A stretch of DNA of 64,000 nt from positions 85,619 through 149,618 of the forward strand of contig CBDHDM010000091.1 of NCBI GenBank assembly GCA_965261315.1. Reading direction: 5' to 3'. Below the pieces are notes generated by a model. That model was not told where the DNA came from and searched no databases. It saw only the letters and a program-made list of their open reading frames with translations. Both the position numbers and the translations under genes were made by a program. This DNA comes from Endozoicomonas sp965261315. Lineage in GTDB: Bacteria > Pseudomonadota > Gammaproteobacteria > Pseudomonadales > Endozoicomonadaceae. The number at the start of each line of letters is the position of its first letter. Positions within the stretch are counted from its first letter, which is position 1. This document shows positions 9,507 through 17,710 of this stretch, one piece after another.

Positions 9507-10072
9507 GAATGTAAAGCATCAAACTCAATGAAACCATGCCTCTGGATTCGTTGAAATTTTGCGGGTCATACCTTTTCATACGAAGATTGTCCGCTAATCG
9601 AGTCAGTTTGAATTGGGGCTCTATAGACTCTCTGGTGTGCATTGTAATTATTTGGTACTTACCAGAAATTTTTTGTGGCTGAATTGCTGTACCGTGCGGC
9701 ATCAGCAGTAAGCAATGTTCACTTCTGAACAGCAGGTCGAATAACACAGGCACAAATTTTAGAAAGTCTCAGTGGTTTTGAAACAGGGTTCAGCTTAGAG
9801 CTAACATTGTTAGTTCTTGATAAGTACATTGGGCATATCAAAGCACGGCAAGACAAACATTTCACACAAGAGGAGATTGGTCGCTTTATTGATGCCTGCA
9901 ATGAGATATTTGGAGTTCGATCTTATGTCAGCGGACTCTGACACCTGAAAACACTGTTTATATTCAGTAAACGTGATTTCAGAAGTATCAGCTCCATGTT
10001 ATGTTTTGCAGAGTTCACTAATAAAAATCATAATAGTTGAGCCGGACGTTCCGCAGACAAACGGTTATTGAT
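9507..10072. other. Gene-poor stretch with degraded sequence
   Basis: No intact gene can be supported in this interval. It holds the headless reading frame at 9729-9941 and otherwise no recognisable domain, tRNA or strong hairpin. The last 100 bp presumably contain the promoter of the 10073-11843 gene group. The stretch lies between an insertion sequence derivative and the next functional genes, consistent with decayed coding sequence. Confidence 0.5.
9729..9941 (+). pseudogene. Headless C-terminal fragment of an unknown protein
   Basis: A 70-codon open stretch follows an in-frame TGA and contains no usable start codon. The encoded peptide looks protein-like: an amphipathic helix-forming part (QILESLSGF, LELTLLVLDKYIGHIKARQ), then TQEEIGRFIDACNEIFGV. 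I do not recognise a family. The absence of a start codon and the position between an insertion sequence derivative and an intact operon suggest the 3' remnant of a gene destroyed by a rearrangement. It could also be a chance open frame. Confidence 0.35.
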
Positions 10073-10399
10073 ATGCGCAACAGGCTGATTGCCTTTATTC
10101 TCTACTTGCCTTTGTTACTTTCGGGTATGTCCGGGGATATTGTTCTGCCTGTTTCCGGGGAAAGTAACGCTCATCAACATCTGTCATTTGATATCTTTTC
10201 TGATGAGGGGGATGGATGGGTTGGAAGTTTGCCCATTCATGATGGCAGCAATCATATTCATGAAACCATGGATCGTTTGGTTCTCATTCCTTTTGACATA
10301 CCTGATCGTGCCGCCAGCACCCATTTTATCTATCCGGAAGACTCCCCGGTACGACGCCACTACCCACTTCTGCGTCCCCCTCTATTTTCGATGGCATAA
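10073..10399 (+). CDS. Small secreted or membrane-anchored protein, unknown function
   Basis: Starts at ATG 10073 and encodes 108 residues. A TTG 36 bp upstream in frame would add an unlikely N terminus. Residues 1-20 (MRNRLIAFILYLPLLLSG) look like a signal peptide or single membrane anchor. The remainder is rich in His, Asp and Pro, with HQHLSFD, HIHETMD and a C-terminal RRHYPLLRPP. No family is recognised. It is 57 bp upstream of the HupE/UreJ-like gene on the same strand and probably cotranscribed with it. The His-rich character next to a metal-transporter-like gene hints at metal binding, but that is inference. Confidence 0.6.
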   Translation: MRNRLIAFILYLPLLLSGMSGDIVLPVSGESNAHQHLSFDIFSDEGDGWVGSLPIHDGSNHIHETMDRLVLIPFDIPDRAASTHFIYPEDSPVRRHYPLLRPPLFSMA

Positions 10400-10456
10400 G
10401 CAATAGTTGCGGCTTCTGGAGCCGCATAAAATGATTATCAGACCATCGGAGTTTAT

Positions 10457-11209
10457 ATGCTCTCATTACTTTGGGGGAGGTTTGACCTGTCCCCGGAAAA
10501 GGTTGTTAGCAACCAGAAAAAGTATCGATATCGATTGCTCATGCTGCTGTTTATGATTGCCCTGGTGGCGTTAAGCAGAGAAGGCCTGGCCCATGCTGTA
10601 GCAGAAGGCGACAAAGGGTATATACAGGAGATCAGCGGTGTAAACCTGATTGCGTTTACCTATCTTGGAGCGAAGCACATGGTCACAGGTTATGACCATG
10701 TGCTCTTTCTTTTTGGCGTGATTTTCTTCCTTTACCAAACCCGGCAAATCGCCGTCTATGTGAGTCTTTTTGCCCTCGGGCACTCTACCACCATGCTGAT
10801 GGGGGTGTATTTCAACATCGGGATTAACAGCTACATCATTGATGCCATTATTGGTCTTTCTGTGGTGTACAAGGCGCTGGACAATCTGGGTGCTTATCAG
10901 CGCTGGTTTGGCTTCCAGCCGAATACCAGAATGGCCACGCTGGTGTTTGGCTTTTTTCATGGCTTTGGTCTGTCGAACAAGATCATTGAATACGACATCT
11001 CTCCGGAAGGGCTTGTACCTAATCTCCTTGCCTTCAATATTGGGGTGGAGATCGGGCAGATACTGGCCTTGAGTGCAATATTGATTGTTATGGGGTTCTG
11101 GCGCAAAGCGGAAGGCTTCTGGAAACACGCTTATACCGCCAATGTGGCGATGATGAGTGCTGGCTTCATGTTGATCGGCTATCAACTGACGGGCCTGATG
11201 GCCGCATAA
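10457..11209 (+). CDS. HupE/UreJ-like integral membrane protein
   Basis: A 250-residue polytopic membrane protein of the HupE_UreJ_2 type. One N-terminal hydrophobic segment (about 18-38) precedes a short periplasmic part with HAVAEGDKGYI. A set of helices follows with the family's conserved polar residues: AKHMVTGYDHVLF (about 75-87), GHSTTMLMG (about 112-120) and FFHGFGLS (about 166-173). HupE and UreJ proteins are linked to nickel or cobalt uptake. This subfamily, not next to hydrogenase or urease genes, is functionally open. GGAG lies seven bases before the ATG. It sits between the small secreted protein and a membrane-anchored protein on the same strand with short spacers, so the three are probably one operon. 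Confidence 0.8.
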   Translation: MLSLLWGRFDLSPEKVVSNQKKYRYRLLMLLFMIALVALSREGLAHAVAEGDKGYIQEISGVNLIAFTYLGAKHMVTGYDHVLFLFGVIFFLYQTRQIAVYVSLFALGHSTTMLMGVYFNIGINSYIIDAIIGLSVVYKALDNLGAYQRWFGFQPNTRMATLVFGFFHGFGLSNKIIEYDISPEGLVPNLLAFNIGVEIGQILALSAILIVMGFWRKAEGFWKHAYTANVAMMSAGFMLIGYQLTGLMAA

Positions 11210-11228
11210 TACAGAAAAGGAATTGATC

Positions 11229-11843
11229 ATGTATAACGCCAACAAACCTGTCGCATCAGAACTGCCTTCCACGGTTCAGTTACTTCGCTCGACACTTCTG
11301 GCACTGGTCGCTGCGATTGTGATCCTGGCGACTATTGTTTTACCGGCTGAATACGCCCTGGACCCGACCGGCATGGGGCGTGTACTGGGATTGACAGAGA
11401 TGGGTGAAATTAAGGCACAGCTGGCAGAAGAAGCTGCAGCTGATCGCCTGATGAAGGAAAGCGATCTTGATAATGTCTCTGAATCTGGTATTCAAGTGGA
11501 CCCGGTTTCCACTGTGTTACCGGCTGTGACCTGGCGGGATGAAGTGACTATAAACCTCTCTCCAGGCCAGGGAGCAGAGATAAAACTTGAAATGGCTGAA
11601 GGAAGCACCGCAGTGTACTCCTGGACTTCCCGGGGTGGCCCCGTCAACTTTGATCTTCATGGTGATGGTGGTGGACGATCCATAAGTTATGAGAAAGGCC
11701 GTGGTATCCCGGAAGGTGAGGGAGAGCTGATGGCTGAATTCAGTGGTAATCACGGGTGGTTTTTCCGTAACCGGAATAAAACCGATGTAACTGTGGTTCT
11801 AAAGACCAAAGGTGAATATGCCGCGGTAAAACGTCTCATGTGA
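11229..11843 (+). CDS. Membrane-anchored periplasmic protein found with HupE/UreJ-like gene
   Basis: Starts at ATG 11229 with AGGA a few bases upstream; it encodes 204 residues. Residues about 18-42 form one membrane helix (LLALVAAIVILATIVLPAEY), then LDPTGMGRVLGLTEMGEIK, a pattern I associate with proteins labelled transmembrane anchor protein. A variable linker leads to a C-terminal beta-rich domain (EVTINLSPGQGAEIKLEM, WFFRNRN). The topology is cytoplasmic N terminus and periplasmic C terminus. It begins 19 bp after the HupE/UreJ-like gene. The likely job is assistance to that membrane protein, but no activity is known to me. Confidence 0.7.
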   Translation: MYNANKPVASELPSTVQLLRSTLLALVAAIVILATIVLPAEYALDPTGMGRVLGLTEMGEIKAQLAEEAAADRLMKESDLDNVSESGIQVDPVSTVLPAVTWRDEVTINLSPGQGAEIKLEMAEGSTAVYSWTSRGGPVNFDLHGDGGGRSISYEKGRGIPEGEGELMAEFSGNHGWFFRNRNKTDVTVVLKTKGEYAAVKRLM

Positions 11844-12015
11844 CATATTGATAATTTAAATTCATCTGTTATCACGTCATCTATTTGTAACAGGGATTCC
11901 CTAATCTCTTTGTGTACATAAGCAGCCAACCCTACGAAATCATATATTTCTGACTTCTTATGGCAGCTACTTAACGTGTAATAAAAATGCGTTCACACAA
12001 CGATGAGGGATAATC

Positions 12016-13483
12016 ATGGAAGCTGGATCTTCAAAATTACAGAACCATCCTGATTTTCATGAGCAGCTGGAAACGCTGGATGACCAACCAGATAATATCT
12101 CCGGCAACAGTACCCTGGATGATGTGGTAACCAGGAGCCGTCGGAATTTCATGAAAGGCAGCCTTGGTCTGGCCATGGCAGGCTTTCTTGGCGGTTGTCT
12201 GGGCACGACCGGGCAGAATCATGATGGCATCTGGTTTTTTCCATTTCCGGATAAGCCCGATGAACATGGTCTGCTGGTGATGAACCATGAGTATATTAAT
12301 CCAACCCTTCATCCCAATGGCCTGACCGTCACTGAAGACAGTAATGGCTTTAAGCAGCGGCCTGAACATGAAGTAAGAAAGGAACTTGCAGCCCACGGTG
12401 TCAGTGTTATCGAGGTGATAAAGCAGGCCGATGGTCACTGGCGCAGAGTAAAAGACTCAACATATAACCGCAGGATTACCGGTTTTACACCAATGGCGCT
12501 TGCTGGCGAAGTGGCGGGTACCGATTTTTTGAAGACGGTGGCCGACCCTGCTGGTCGTCGTGTTATGGGCACTCTAAATAACTGTGCCATGGGCGTGACT
12601 CCCTGGGGAACCTACCTGACCTGTGAAGAGAACTGGAAGAATTACTTTGTTAACCGTGATTCGGAAGATTATCAGCAAAGGCCTGCTCATCACCGTTACG
12701 GTGTATCTCAGGATAAGAACAGTAACTACTATGCCTGGGAGTCGGTAGAGCCCCGCTTTAATGCCACCCCGGATCATAGTGCTGCCCATGGTGGATATGT
12801 CAACGAACCCAATCGTTTTGGCTGGGTGGTAGAAATTGATCCATTCTCACCGGACAGTACACCTGTAAAGCGAACTTCCATGGGGCGTTTGGTCCGTGAG
12901 TGTTCAACGCTCTCTCTGGGTGATGATCGTCGTATGGCTTTCTATTTTGGCGATGACACCCGCGGTGAATATGTTTACAAGTTTGTTCCTGACCAGGCTT
13001 ATCAACCAGACAGCCCCGATGCTAACCGGGATATTCTGGACCACGGCACACTCTATGTGGCGGTGTTCCATGATGATGGCCGGTGATCGTCCCGGAGCCA
13101 CACTGGGTGATGGCAGCTCAGTACCTGAGCATCTGGTGGGAGATATCAAAGGTGATATTTTCTCTTCACCGGATGGTATCTGGTTCGATTACCAGGGACG
13201 ACTCTGGATTCAAACCGATTACGGTGACGATGATGAGCGCAACATCAATATGGGCACCAATCAGATGCTCTGCTGTGATCCGGTAACCGCCGAAGTGAAA
13301 CGCTTTCTTACCGGTCCCAGGGGGTGTGAAATTACGGGGGTAACGACCACTCTCGATAGTAAGGCCATGTGGGTGAATATCCAACACCCGGCCATCAGTT
13401 TTCCGGCCAGTGATGGGAAAACACGTCCACGGTCTAGTACTGTGTTAATTACGAAAGATGATGGCGGTGTTATCGGTGCTTAA
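12016..13483 (+). pseudogene. phoX: Decayed PhoX-type alkaline phosphatase (DUF839), deletions and frameshift
   Basis: The N-terminal Tat motif SRRNFMKG with GLAMAGFLGGCLG is typical of PhoX, the exported calcium/iron-dependent phosphatase. Family blocks follow: GLLVMNHEYINP, AAHGVSVIEV, LNNCAMGVTPWGTYLTCEEN, GWVVEIDPF, YVYKFVP. Two defects are visible. Between the Tat region and the NHDGIWFFP block, the stretch that normally carries DTVVVPEGY is absent, an in-frame loss of several dozen residues. At about 13084 the frame stops (FHDDGR). The C-terminal third (MAGDRPGATLG, SPDGIWFDYQGRLWIQTD, GPRGCEITG) continues in another frame to 13483, with an expected central segment missing. The product should be inactive. 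Confidence 0.82.
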
Positions 13484-13506
13484 AGCAGGCTTTATTTTTG
13501 ACCTGT

Positions 13507-13535
13507 AAAAGGGTGAATAAATCATTCACCCTTTT
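13507..13535 (+). terminator. Rho-independent terminator between convergent units
   Basis: A perfect 12 bp stem AAAAGGGTGAAT / ATTCACCCTTTT with a 5-base AAATC loop, followed by a T-rich tract. It lies 24 bp after the phoX remnant and before the convergent importer operon. The A-run on the other side makes it potentially bidirectional. Confidence 0.85.
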
Positions 13536-13572
13536 TGATTTTTAGAAGATGAACATTTCAAATGAAACCATT

Positions 13573-13635
13573 AGGGGGGCGTTCTCAATTAGACATGTGA
13601 CCAGCCACCCATGGCTAATTGAGAACGCCCCCTAG
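13573..13635. repeat. Long GC-capped inverted repeat overlapping a stop codon
   Basis: Arms GGGGGCGTTCTCAATTAG (13575-13592) and CTAATTGAGAACGCCCCC (13615-13632) are perfect 18 bp complements separated by 22 bp. The outer TAG/CTA triplets extend the match apart from one extra G on the left. The right arm runs into the stop codon of the importer ATPase gene. This could be the solo ends of a vanished element or a second terminator of the importer operon. No poly-T tract follows on the minus strand. Confidence 0.65.
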
Positions 13636-15245
13636 TTTGTATGAGCAGAGGGAATCGCTGCCAGTAGCTGTTGAGTGTATGGGTGGCTTGGGCTTTTCAA
13701 AACGGTGTCTGTTTTTCCCTGCTCAACAATTTTACCGCCCTGCATAACGGCTACCCGGTGAGCCAGATGGGGAATAATGGACAGGTCATGGGTAATAAAA
13801 AGATAGGAAACCTGTAACTCACTTTGCAGCTCAAGCAGCAGGTCAATAATATCTGCCCGTATGGAAACATCCAGTGCACTGGTGGGCTCATCACAGATAA
13901 TCAGGTCAGGCTCTACAGCCAGTGCCCGGGCTATGGCGATGCGCTGGCGCTGGCCACCAGAGAATTCATGAGGGTATCGCTGGTGGTGTTCAGGCTCCAG
14001 CCTGACCCGTTTCAGCAATGACTCAATTCGTTTCTTGCGTTCACTGGCAGAGAGTTCCAGCCCAAGACTGACCATACCTTCTTCAATGATGTCGCCAACC
14101 GTCATGCGGGGATTCATGGATGAGAACGGGTTCTGGAAAATAACCTGAATTTTTCGCCTCAGGGGTAACATTTTCTTACGGGAAAGCGTGTTTAATGGTT
14201 GATTGTTGTACAGGATATTGCCTGCGGTCACCGATTCAAGATTAAGAATGGCGCGACCCGTTGTTGTTTTTCCGCAGCCGGATTCACCCACCAGTGCCAG
14301 TGTTTCACCTTTGCCAATAGTAAAACTGATACCATCCACTGCCCGTGTATAGCTGTGAATTCGCTGAAACAGGCCTTTGCGAATGGGAAAGTGGACGGCA
14401 AGATCTTCTACTCTCAGTAGCGAGGCATCCTCAGCTTCCGGGCGATAAACGTCCATATCAGGAAGACTGTTAATTAACCGACGGCTGTAGTCTGCCCGGG
14501 GGTTTGCAAAAAAGTCAGCACAGTTACCCTGTTCTATAATTTGCCCCTGATACATAACACCAACCCGGTCAGCTGTCTGGCGAACAACGCCCATATCGTG
14601 GGTAATCAGTAATACCGCCAGATGATGGCTTCTGGTGAGGTTTTGCACCAGTTCCAGAATCTGTTTCTGTATGGTGACATCCAGTGCGGTGGTGGGCTCA
14701 TCCGCCAATAGTACATCGGGCTCACAGGCCAGGGCCATGGCAATCATCACCCGTTGCTGTTGTCCGCCCGACATCTGGTGAGGATACCAGTCAACACGCT
14801 TTTCCGGCTCAGGAATGCCAACCTCAGCTAACAGTTCAATGCAACGTTCTCTGATTTCAGTGTTGTTTAATGTGGTGTGCAGTTTAAGGGTTTCTTCTAT
14901 CTGCTGCCCTACTGTGTGAACCGGATTCAGAGCCGTTAGTGCATCCTGAAAAATCATGGCGATCTTTTTGCCACGAACTTTACACATATCATGCTCGGTC
15001 AGGCTGAAGATGTTGGTTTCAGATAGGGTAATTCGACCCTGTGTTATTTTCAGGGCATCCGGAAGCAGTCTCAGTACTGACAGTGCCGCCACCGATTTAC
15101 CACTGCCAGACTCCCCAACTAATGCATAGATTTCGCCTTTTCTCAGCTCAAAAGAGATTTCTTTCAGAATCGGGGTGTAAGGCGAATACCGTAAACTGAC
15201 ACTTAGCAGGTCAACAGATAAGGCTACTGATTCTTTACTCATCAT
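13632..15245 (-). CDS. Dipeptide/oligopeptide ABC importer, fused double ATPase (YejF/OppDF type)
   Basis: A 537-residue cytoplasmic ATPase with two complete nucleotide-binding domains in one chain, as in E. coli YejF. Domain 1: Walker A GESGSGKS (near 41), signature MSGGQQQRV, Walker B DVLLADEPTTALD, and LLITHDMG. Domain 2: Walker A GESGCGKT (near 320), signature FSGGQRQRI, Walker B DLIICDEPTSALD, and LFITHDLS. The C-terminal SHPYTQQLL segment is typical of OppD/OppF. Both sites look catalytically complete. The start overlaps the upstream permease stop by 4 bp. It is the last gene of a four-gene importer operon and powers uptake through the two permeases. Confidence 0.92.
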   Translation of the reverse strand: MMSKESVALSVDLLSVSLRYSPYTPILKEISFELRKGEIYALVGESGSGKSVAALSVLRLLPDALKITQGRITLSETNIFSLTEHDMCKVRGKKIAMIFQDALTALNPVHTVGQQIEETLKLHTTLNNTEIRERCIELLAEVGIPEPEKRVDWYPHQMSGGQQQRVMIAMALACEPDVLLADEPTTALDVTIQKQILELVQNLTRSHHLAVLLITHDMGVVRQTADRVGVMYQGQIIEQGNCADFFANPRADYSRRLINSLPDMDVYRPEAEDASLLRVEDLAVHFPIRKGLFQRIHSYTRAVDGISFTIGKGETLALVGESGCGKTTTGRAILNLESVTAGNILYNNQPLNTLSRKKMLPLRRKIQVIFQNPFSSMNPRMTVGDIIEEGMVSLGLELSASERKKRIESLLKRVRLEPEHHQRYPHEFSGGQRQRIAIARALAVEPDLIICDEPTSALDVSIRADIIDLLLELQSELQVSYLFITHDLSIIPHLAHRVAVMQGGKIVEQGKTDTVLKSPSHPYTQQLLAAIPSAHTN

Positions 15246-16687
15246 GCAGCCTCCAGTTGGGTTTTGGGATCAAAAGCGTCATTCACGAGGTCGGAAAACA
15301 GATTGACCGACAGCACCAAGACAAACATCAGAAAAAAGGCACCGCTGAGGTTCCACCAGATTGAAGGCTCCCGGGAGAGTTCTGTACTGGCCATATTGAT
15401 CATGTTACCCCAGCTGGCCATGGCCGGATCAACACCCACGCCAATATAGGAGAGTACCGCTTCGGCCAGTACCAGGCCGCTGAAGTCCAGCACAAAGGAT
15501 ATAATAATGATGTGGCTCAGGTTGGGCAGGATATGGCGTCTGATAATCTGGAAGTGGCTGACCCCAAAGGCATGGGCTGCCTGGACATAATCCAGCTGGC
15601 TGATTTTCAGGGTTTCTGCCCGCAGTAACCGGCACAGGCTAGTCCAGCTGGTGATACCCAGGATAAAACAGAGTGCCAGGAATTTAGCGTCGGCTTTCTC
15701 CAGACCGACTTCAAAAAAATCCGGATTATTGTTGATCCAAACCTGAAACAGCAATACCGATGCCGCAATCAATAAAAGCCCAGGGATTGAAATTAGAGTT
15801 GTATAAATATACTGCACGACATCATCAACCCAACCTTTGAAGTAGCCAGCAGCAATGCCCAGACTGATAGCAATAGGCATGGTAATCAGCGTTGCCAGCG
15901 TGCCAATCAATACACAGGTGCGAATGCCTTTCAGGCTTTCGTATAACGTATCATTACCGGCCTGATCGGTACCAAGCACATGGTAGAGATTGCCCATGGT
16001 GATTAGCCAGCCAAGGAGTGCCATGATGATGACAAAAGTAATCCATCCAGCACGCCAGGGCAGGGCTGGTTGACCCGCTGTCGTCAGAGCTGAATCCGGT
16101 GTACTGGTTCTTTTTTTCAGCCAGCGGGCATGAAGACCAATCAATAGCAGGGCAATGGTCAGTCCCTTGCCAAGACCCAGCAGAGAGTTAAGAGCAATGT
16201 CCTGCTTTTTATCTTCATCATTTTCCAGATGCTGGCCACCATATTTCAGCAGCGGGTAGTCTCTGACCCGTTCACCATCGGGCAACAGCAGGTTCTCCTT
16301 ATTCCAGGATTTCAAGGCAAAAGGTGCTGAGTACGTTCGCTCATGCCGTTCTCCCATCTCGCCCAGTGCAAGGTCCAGCAGGCTGTTAACGGTATTGCTG
16401 TAAAAGATCTGTTCATTCCCTTGTCCCTCGACAGGTGGCAGGGCTTTGCGGAAATGAATGGAGTCCACCAGGGCAATGGCAATGTAAGCCATGATGATCA
16501 CAAAAGTACTCATACCCAGCCGGGTAGCAAACACCTGTCGCCAGCGCTGACGGTTTTCCGGGTTTTTTCTGAGGGAAAGAAGAAAAAAGGTGAGGGTACC
16601 CACCAGGAAAAAGATCAGCACATCACTCCAGAGGATGGTCCAGAGTACGTGGTATCCAAAAAAGTCTGATCCGATAGAGAAATCCAT
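15242..16687 (-). CDS. Peptide ABC importer permease (YejE/OppC type) with long N-terminal extension
   Basis: Inner-membrane permease. The C-terminal half (about 235-475) has the OppC-like core with LGTDQAGNDTLYESLKGIRT and the ATPase-contact motif AAHAFGVSHFQIIRRHILPN (about 365-385). The N-terminal 230 or so residues are unusual. They contain about four hydrophobic stretches and a polar stretch (about 78-165) likely to face the periplasm. YejE and OppC are typically 300-340 residues, so the 481-residue length is notable. It lies 22 bp after the other permease and overlaps the ATPase gene by 4 bp, which indicates translational coupling. Confidence 0.9.
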   Translation of the reverse strand: MDFSIGSDFFGYHVLWTILWSDVLIFFLVGTLTFFLLSLRKNPENRQRWRQVFATRLGMSTFVIIMAYIAIALVDSIHFRKALPPVEGQGNEQIFYSNTVNSLLDLALGEMGERHERTYSAPFALKSWNKENLLLPDGERVRDYPLLKYGGQHLENDEDKKQDIALNSLLGLGKGLTIALLLIGLHARWLKKRTSTPDSALTTAGQPALPWRAGWITFVIIMALLGWLITMGNLYHVLGTDQAGNDTLYESLKGIRTCVLIGTLATLITMPIAISLGIAAGYFKGWVDDVVQYIYTTLISIPGLLLIAASVLLFQVWINNNPDFFEVGLEKADAKFLALCFILGITSWTSLCRLLRAETLKISQLDYVQAAHAFGVSHFQIIRRHILPNLSHIIIISFVLDFSGLVLAEAVLSYIGVGVDPAMASWGNMINMASTELSREPSIWWNLSGAFFLMFVLVLSVNLFSDLVNDAFDPKTQLEAA

Positions 16688-16709
16688 AGTGTCGTTTATC
16701 CCTTTCTGA

Positions 16710-17687
16710 TCAGTTTAATCGAACCCGGGGATCAGCCCAGGTGTAGGAAATATCGGTGAGAATAAGCCCAACGATATAGAGCACTGACCCCAGAAACACC
16801 ATGGCCCTGACAATGGCAAAATCCTGAGCCTGTATGGCATCCAGTAAATAGCTGCCCAGGCCGGGAATACTGAAGAAGGACTCCATAATCAGACTACCCA
16901 TGAACAGTGATGGAATTACGACGACAACACCGGTGAGTATGGGCAGCATGGCATTGGGGAGAACATGATGGAACAGAACGCCGGCTTCACTCACCCCTTT
17001 TGCCCTGGCGGTTCTGGCGAAGTCCTGGCCCGATGCTTCAATAAACAGGGTGCGATACCAGCGGGCTCCGGCACCAATACCGGCAATCACACCAATGGCA
17101 ATGGGTAGAATCAAAAAACGCCAGCCGTCCAGTCCTTCGTTATAACCGGAAACCGGCACCAGCCGTGAGACTTTCGCAATGAAAAACTGGCCAACCACAA
17201 TGTAAAACAGGTAAGACACTGACATCATGGTCACAAAGATGGCAACGGCAAAGCGATCCAGCCTGCTGCCCCGGAACATCAATACCATCAAAGCAACACT
17301 GATATTGACCCAGATACCGATGATGAAGGTGGGCAGTGCCAGTGCCAGACTGGGGCCCATTCGGTCCATCACATCGGAGCGGATATTCCGGCCTTCGTCA
17401 GAGTTTCCAAAATCAAAAGCGAACAGTTTGACGGATTTTTCGAAGAATATGGTGCTGGTCAACTGCTCCAGACCACTGGCTTGTGGATTATAAAACAGTG
17501 GCTGATCATAGCCTTTGTCGGCGATCCATTCCTGGATGGCCTGCTCGGTGACGTATTTGTCTCCCAGGTGAGCACGGGCCATATCTTCTGGCGTGTTGAC
17601 GATGAAGAACAGAATAAACGTCAGAAGATTCACTCCGATCAAAATAGGAATGGCGTAACAGAGCCTTCTTATAATGTAAGCGAACAT
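16710..17687 (-). CDS. Peptide ABC importer permease (YejB/OppB type)
   Basis: A 325-residue inner-membrane permease. The N terminus MFAYIIRRLCYAIPILIGVNLLTF is the standard OppB/DppB first helix. The periplasmic loop includes ARAHLGDKYV and a mention of the substrate-path region before about residue 95. The ATPase-contact motif is at ARTARAKGVSEAGVLFHHVLPN (family EAA loop, about 223-243), and the conserved end ADPRVRLN is present. It pairs with the following YejE-type permease to form the channel. It is separated by 23 bp from the binding-protein gene upstream. Confidence 0.92.
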   Translation of the reverse strand: MFAYIIRRLCYAIPILIGVNLLTFILFFIVNTPEDMARAHLGDKYVTEQAIQEWIADKGYDQPLFYNPQASGLEQLTSTIFFEKSVKLFAFDFGNSDEGRNIRSDVMDRMGPSLALALPTFIIGIWVNISVALMVLMFRGSRLDRFAVAIFVTMMSVSYLFYIVVGQFFIAKVSRLVPVSGYNEGLDGWRFLILPIAIGVIAGIGAGARWYRTLFIEASGQDFARTARAKGVSEAGVLFHHVLPNAMLPILTGVVVVIPSLFMGSLIMESFFSIPGLGSYLLDAIQAQDFAIVRAMVFLGSVLYIVGLILTDISYTWADPRVRLN

Positions 17688-17710
17688 ATTCTTATCTCCA
17701 TGAATAGGCG

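Noticed and set aside
9331..9753. 140-codon frame on the minus strand
   Set aside because: It runs through the terminal repeat of the insertion sequence and the REP-like palindrome, has no recognisable domain, and is likely a chance frame.
11844..12015. Possible PhoB box (CTGTTAT) upstream of the phoX remnant
   Set aside because: The second half-site at the required spacing is poor (TCATCTA), so a Pho box cannot be supported.
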